Assembly: GCA_963757945.1 (NCBI GenBank) | Contig: CAVWTN010000002.1 | Location: forward strand, 1,674,001 to 1,738,000 | DNA: 64,000 bases | Source of the DNA: CAVWTN01 sp963757945 | GTDB lineage: Bacteria > Vulcanimicrobiota > Vulcanimicrobiia > Vulcanimicrobiales > Vulcanimicrobiaceae | Direction: 5' to 3' | Shown: in pieces, positions 61,392 through 64,000 of the stretch | Position numbering within the stretch: position 1 is the stretch's first letter | How the letters are laid out: each line of letters starts with the position of its first letter | The notes under the pieces: model-generated | What the model saw: the letters and a program-made list of their open reading frames with translations, nothing else | The model's database searches: none | Told to the model about the DNA's origin: nothing | Made by a program: the position numbers and the translations under genes

Positions 61392-62678
61392 GTGGAGCAG
61401 GCGGGACGCGCGGCCCGCGCGGCGCTGCGGCTGCTGGCCATCCTCTTCGTCGTCTCCAGTGCGATTTTGGCGTTCCCGGGGACCGCTTCGGCGGCGCCCG
61501 GCACGTCGTACGTCGATCGCCGCGTCAGCGCGATCCCGGCGCAGGACCTGCTGACGCGCGACCCATACAGGCTGGCCGATCCGCATCGCCAGGAATCCGC
61601 CCACCGGCTGCGCGTGCGCACGAGGCCGCTCTACGCGTTTTGGTTCCTCGCGCAGGCGATCGGTCTGATCGTCCTTTGGCGCCGCGGTGCGGCGGCCCGG
61701 TTGCGCGATGCCCTCGCGGGGCGGCTCCCCGTTCACGCGCTTCGCTTTGCGTTCGCATTCGTCATGACGTGCATCGTGTCGCTGATCGCGTTGCCGGCCG
61801 CGTTCGTGATCTTTCGGCTGGACTACGAGTTCGGCGTCGTGACCGGGCGGACCAGCGATTGGCTGCGCGACGTCGCCGTCACGACGGTCCTGGAAGCGGC
61901 CATCGCGGCCTCGTTCGTCGTCGTCGTGTTCTGGCTCGTCGATCGCTCGCGGCTCTGGTACGCGTACGCCGCGCTCGCAGTCATGGCGAGCGCGGTGCTG
62001 TTCACCGCGCTCGAACCCGTGCTCGTTGCGCCGCTCTTCAATCGCTTCGCGCCGCTGCCCGCCGATAGTCCGTATGCGGCACGCCTGCGAGACCTGGCCG
62101 GCGCCGCGGGGGTCCCGCAGATGCCGGTGGTCGTCGCGGATCGTTCGCGCCGGACTCCGGTCGCGAGCGCGCGTGCCGTGGGCATCGGCCCGACGGCGCG
62201 CGTCGTGCTCGGCGATACGCTCCTGGAAGCCGCGACGCCTGGGGAGATCGCGTTTCTGGGGGCGCGCGAGTTCGTGCATGCGGTCCGCGGCGACGTCTGG
62301 CGCGCGGCCCTCGTGCGGGCGACGTTCTTCATCGTGTGCGCGGCGCTCGCGGTCCTGATCTCCGATCGCGTCTTGTTCCGGCGCGATGACGATCCGCTCG
62401 CGCGCATCGCGCTCTCGTTTGGGATCCTCGGCGCGATCCTGTTCGTGGCGGCGCCGGTCGAGCGCGCGTACGTCCGCCGCATCGAGGCGATGGCGGATCG
62501 TGACGCCCTCGCGTTGACGCGCGATCCGGCGTCCGCCGTGCGCGCCTTCGTCCGCACCGCGGACGAGGACCTCGCGCCGGTCTGTCCCTCACAGATCGTG
62601 CGAATCTATTACTACGATCGGCCGCCCGTCGGATCGCGCATCGCCGCGGCGACCGGGCGCCCCGATCCGTGTCCTTGA
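61392..62678 (+). CDS. Ste24-like M48 membrane protein with broken HExxH zinc motif
   Basis: 428 residues from GTG 61392. A signal-peptide-like start (LAILFVVSSAILAFPGTASA) and about six more hydrophobic segments. The arrangement follows Ste24/CAAX prenyl protease 1: FRLDYEFG...TSDWLRD, EPVLVAPLFNRFAPLPAD, GVPQMPVVVADRSRRTPVAS and ATPGEIAFLGAREFVHAVRG. Where active enzymes have H-E-x-x-H, codon 292 is CGC, giving R-E-F-V-H. The distal Glu in EAMADRDALALT is retained. A one-base change in CGC (to CAC) would restore His. Predicted pseudopeptidase unless this is a sequence error. Confidence 0.82.
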   Translation: MEQAGRAARAALRLLAILFVVSSAILAFPGTASAAPGTSYVDRRVSAIPAQDLLTRDPYRLADPHRQESAHRLRVRTRPLYAFWFLAQAIGLIVLWRRGAAARLRDALAGRLPVHALRFAFAFVMTCIVSLIALPAAFVIFRLDYEFGVVTGRTSDWLRDVAVTTVLEAAIAASFVVVVFWLVDRSRLWYAYAALAVMASAVLFTALEPVLVAPLFNRFAPLPADSPYAARLRDLAGAAGVPQMPVVVADRSRRTPVASARAVGIGPTARVVLGDTLLEAATPGEIAFLGAREFVHAVRGDVWRAALVRATFFIVCAALAVLISDRVLFRRDDDPLARIALSFGILGAILFVAAPVERAYVRRIEAMADRDALALTRDPASAVRAFVRTADEDLAPVCPSQIVRIYYYDRPPVGSRIAAATGRPDPCP

Positions 62679-62679
62679 T

Positions 62680-63144
62680 TCAGTCGCTGAATTCCTGAAC
62701 GTAGATTGCGCCGTAGACGCTCGCGCCGATCACGCCGATGCCGACTTTGCGGTATCGCGGATCGAGTTCCGCGGCGCGGTGCGGCGGGCTCTGGAGCAGG
62801 CGTGATTGCGCGCGCTCCTCGTCCTGGTTGAAGGCGAGGTTCTCACCGGCGTAGGTGTACCGCAGCCGGGCATGCTCGAGGCGGTCCGCCAGGGACACGC
62901 CGTCCGGCGAGACGTGGCCGAAGTAGCCCCGCTCGAGCATGTCGCGCGCGAAATCGCGGGCGACTTCGGTCAGCGCCGGGTCGAGCGAGACGGGGCCGAC
63001 GCCCGCGCTTTCGCGCGCGGCATTGATGTCGGCGAGCATGGCGAGTTCTTCCCGCGGTCGCACGTAGAGCGCCGTGACGGGCAACTGCACTTGGAGCGGC
63101 GGGCCTGAGACAAGAAAGCCCGCGAGCACGAGTCCCGCGACCAT
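62680..63144 (-). CDS. Secreted CAP (SCP/PR1)-domain protein
   Basis: 154 residues from ATG 63144. N-terminal signal or anchor helix (MVAGLVLAGFLVSGPPLQVQ), then the CAP fold: MLADINAARESAGVGPVSLD, LTEVARDFARDMLERGYFGH, ENLAFNQDEE and LLQSPPHRAAELDPRYRKVG, with the family His pair. Bacterial CAP proteins such as YkwD are extracytoplasmic and of uncertain function. Confidence 0.85.
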   Translation of the reverse strand: MVAGLVLAGFLVSGPPLQVQLPVTALYVRPREELAMLADINAARESAGVGPVSLDPALTEVARDFARDMLERGYFGHVSPDGVSLADRLEHARLRYTYAGENLAFNQDEERAQSRLLQSPPHRAAELDPRYRKVGIGVIGASVYGAIYVQEFSD

Positions 63145-63182
63145 GCGGGGGCATGCTTCGTCTAGGGAGCTATAACCTGCTA

Positions 63183-63731
63183 CTAGGAAGCGTTGACTTG
63201 CTGCATCGCCGCCACGATTCCGTCGTCGAGCCATCGCTCGGCGCCGTCGGCGGCGCTCCCGACGATCGCCTGGAGATCGGCCCATTCGGCTTCTTCGAAA
63301 GGCGAGAGCACGTGGTCGATCGCGTCCAGCCGGCTGCGCCCGATCCCGATGCGGAGGCGCGGAAACGCCTCCCCGAAGTGCGCGATGATGCTGCGCAGTC
63401 CGTTGTGGCCGCCCGAGCCGCCGGAAGCGCGCATCCGCAGCCTGCCGAAGGGGAGGTCCAGATCGTCGCTGACGACGAGGATCCGCTCCGGCGGCACCTT
63501 GTACCAGGCCGCCACGCGTTGAAGCGGGACGCCGCTGTCATTCATGAACGAGAGCGGCTTGAGCAGGACGAGGTCGCGCGCCGGGAGGTGACTCTCGGCG
63601 GCGTCCCCCTTCTGGCGCCAGGCGGCTCCGAAGCGCCGCGCCAGCTCGTCGGCGACCATGAAGCCGACGTTGTGCCGCGTGCGAGCGTAGCGCGTCCCTG
63701 GATTGCCGAGGCCGGCGATCAGTCGGGTCAG
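63183..63731 (-). CDS. pth: Peptidyl-tRNA hydrolase with non-AUG start
   Basis: 182 residues from CTG 63731. The first ATG, at 63659, would remove GLGNPGTRYARTRHNVG, which holds the catalytic His and substrate Asn, so translation must begin upstream. Between the in-frame stop at 63758-63756 and GLGNPG the candidates are ATC 63740, CTG 63731 and CTG 63722; CTG 63731 is preferred (two bases after the rplY stop, GGAGAG 12 bases upstream). Other blocks: PLSFMNDSGVPLQRVA, SDDLDLPFGRLRMRASGGSGGHNGLRSI. It recycles peptidyl-tRNA; the rplY-pth order is common. Confidence 0.93.
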   Translation of the reverse strand: MTRLIAGLGNPGTRYARTRHNVGFMVADELARRFGAAWRQKGDAAESHLPARDLVLLKPLSFMNDSGVPLQRVAAWYKVPPERILVVSDDLDLPFGRLRMRASGGSGGHNGLRSIIAHFGEAFPRLRIGIGRSRLDAIDHVLSPFEEAEWADLQAIVGSAADGAERWLDDGIVAAMQQVNAS

Positions 63732-63733
63732 TC

Positions 63734-64000
63734 CTACGATGGACTCTCCGTCTCTTCACCGACCAGCGGGATCTCGGCGGCGCTCGGAGCTTCCGTCTCC
63801 TCGGTCTCGGTGATCGTCCGCGGCGGCTCGACGGTGACGACGAGCGTGTCGGCCGGCGTGACCAGCGTGAAGCCGGCCGGCAGCGTGATCTGGCCGGCGG
63901 TCAGATGCTCCCGGATCCCGAGGCCGCTCACGTCGACGTCGACGTGGTCGGGGATGCGATCGGCCGGGCCGCTCACTTCGAGTTCGCGGGCCACGACGTC
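63734..64000 (-). CDS. rplY: Large ribosomal subunit protein bL25 (Ctc/TL5 type), 5'-partial
   Basis: The gene continues beyond the right edge; 88 codons of the 3' part are present. The TL5 beta domain reads VSGPADRIPDHVDVDVSGLG, REHLTAGQITLPAGFTLVTP and LVVTVEPPR, followed by an acidic tail (ITETEETEAPSAAEIPLVGE). Binds 5S rRNA; the long form with the C-terminal domain is associated with general stress. Coupled to pth. Confidence 0.92.
   Translation of the reverse strand, partial: DVVARELEVSGPADRIPDHVDVDVSGLGIREHLTAGQITLPAGFTLVTPADTLVVTVEPPRTITETEETEAPSAAEIPLVGEETESPS

Overview
The window reads as a chromosomal segment of a GC-rich, didermal, aerobic bacterium with dense gene packing. Many stop/start overlaps (ATGA, TAATG) suggest translationally coupled operons. 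A TonB-dependent receptor with a carboxypeptidase-regulatory N-domain shows an outer membrane. GroES/GroEL and Hsp20-Lon sit behind CIRCE operators. A compact ba3-type oxidase (subunits IIa, II, I) is the only respiratory oxidase seen. The combination reminds me of Eremiobacterota (WPS-2) or a similar poorly cultured phylum, but that is a low-confidence impression from gene content, not a phylogenetic result. I saw no rRNA, tRNA, CRISPR array, prophage or intact insertion sequence.

Layout. 1-6.8 kb: 3' part of a TonB-dependent receptor (apparently frame-disrupted near 2583), an ATP-grasp/SRPBCC-like pair, CIRCE-groES-groEL. 6.9-14.7 kb: purine permease, phosphoribosyltransferase, recQ, YbjQ family, AI-2E-type permease, an orphan MbcA/ParS-like protein, and homoserine dehydrogenase behind a threonine attenuator. 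14.7-23.5 kb: S9 peptidase, a three-gene operon (circularly permuted ATP-grasp, alpha-E, transglutaminase), then CIRCE-hsp20-lon. 23.6-27.3 kb: EamA transporter, a cupin remnant, VapBC, an aminotransferase, a DUF2087 protein. 27.5-36 kb: cvpA-pheT-pheS, a tiny YqzL-like gene, a SpoU methyltransferase, NUDIX, desaturase, rplT-rpmI-infC. 36-48.6 kb: UspA, ba3 oxidase, SCO, BON, acetate-kinase-like protein, two more SRPBCC-like paralogues around a two-component system, a tricorn-like protease. 48.8-64 kb: meaB and split methylmalonyl-CoA mutase, gltX, glmU, a ketopantoate-reductase-like gene, an acyl-CoA ligase, the metQNI operon behind a cysteine-rich leader, thyX, a degenerate Ste24-like protein, a CAP protein, pth and rplY.

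The most interesting signals are regulatory. Two 26-codon leader peptides lie at or almost at the 5' ends of predicted transcripts: a Thr/Ile-rich one before homoserine dehydrogenase and a Cys-containing one before metQNI. Both place the last 'hungry' codon directly before a proline codon at residue 13 or 14, both end Leu-Arg-Ala-stop, and both are followed by an intrinsic terminator. They look like one class of ribosome-mediated attenuator working without a Shine-Dalgarno sequence. Non-AUG initiation is also indicated at infC (ATA), pth (probably CTG) and possibly the ATP-grasp gene (ATC). The ATP-grasp/alpha-E/transglutaminase operon is a widespread but functionally unresolved system, here placed directly upstream of an HrcA-type heat-shock Hsp20-Lon unit.
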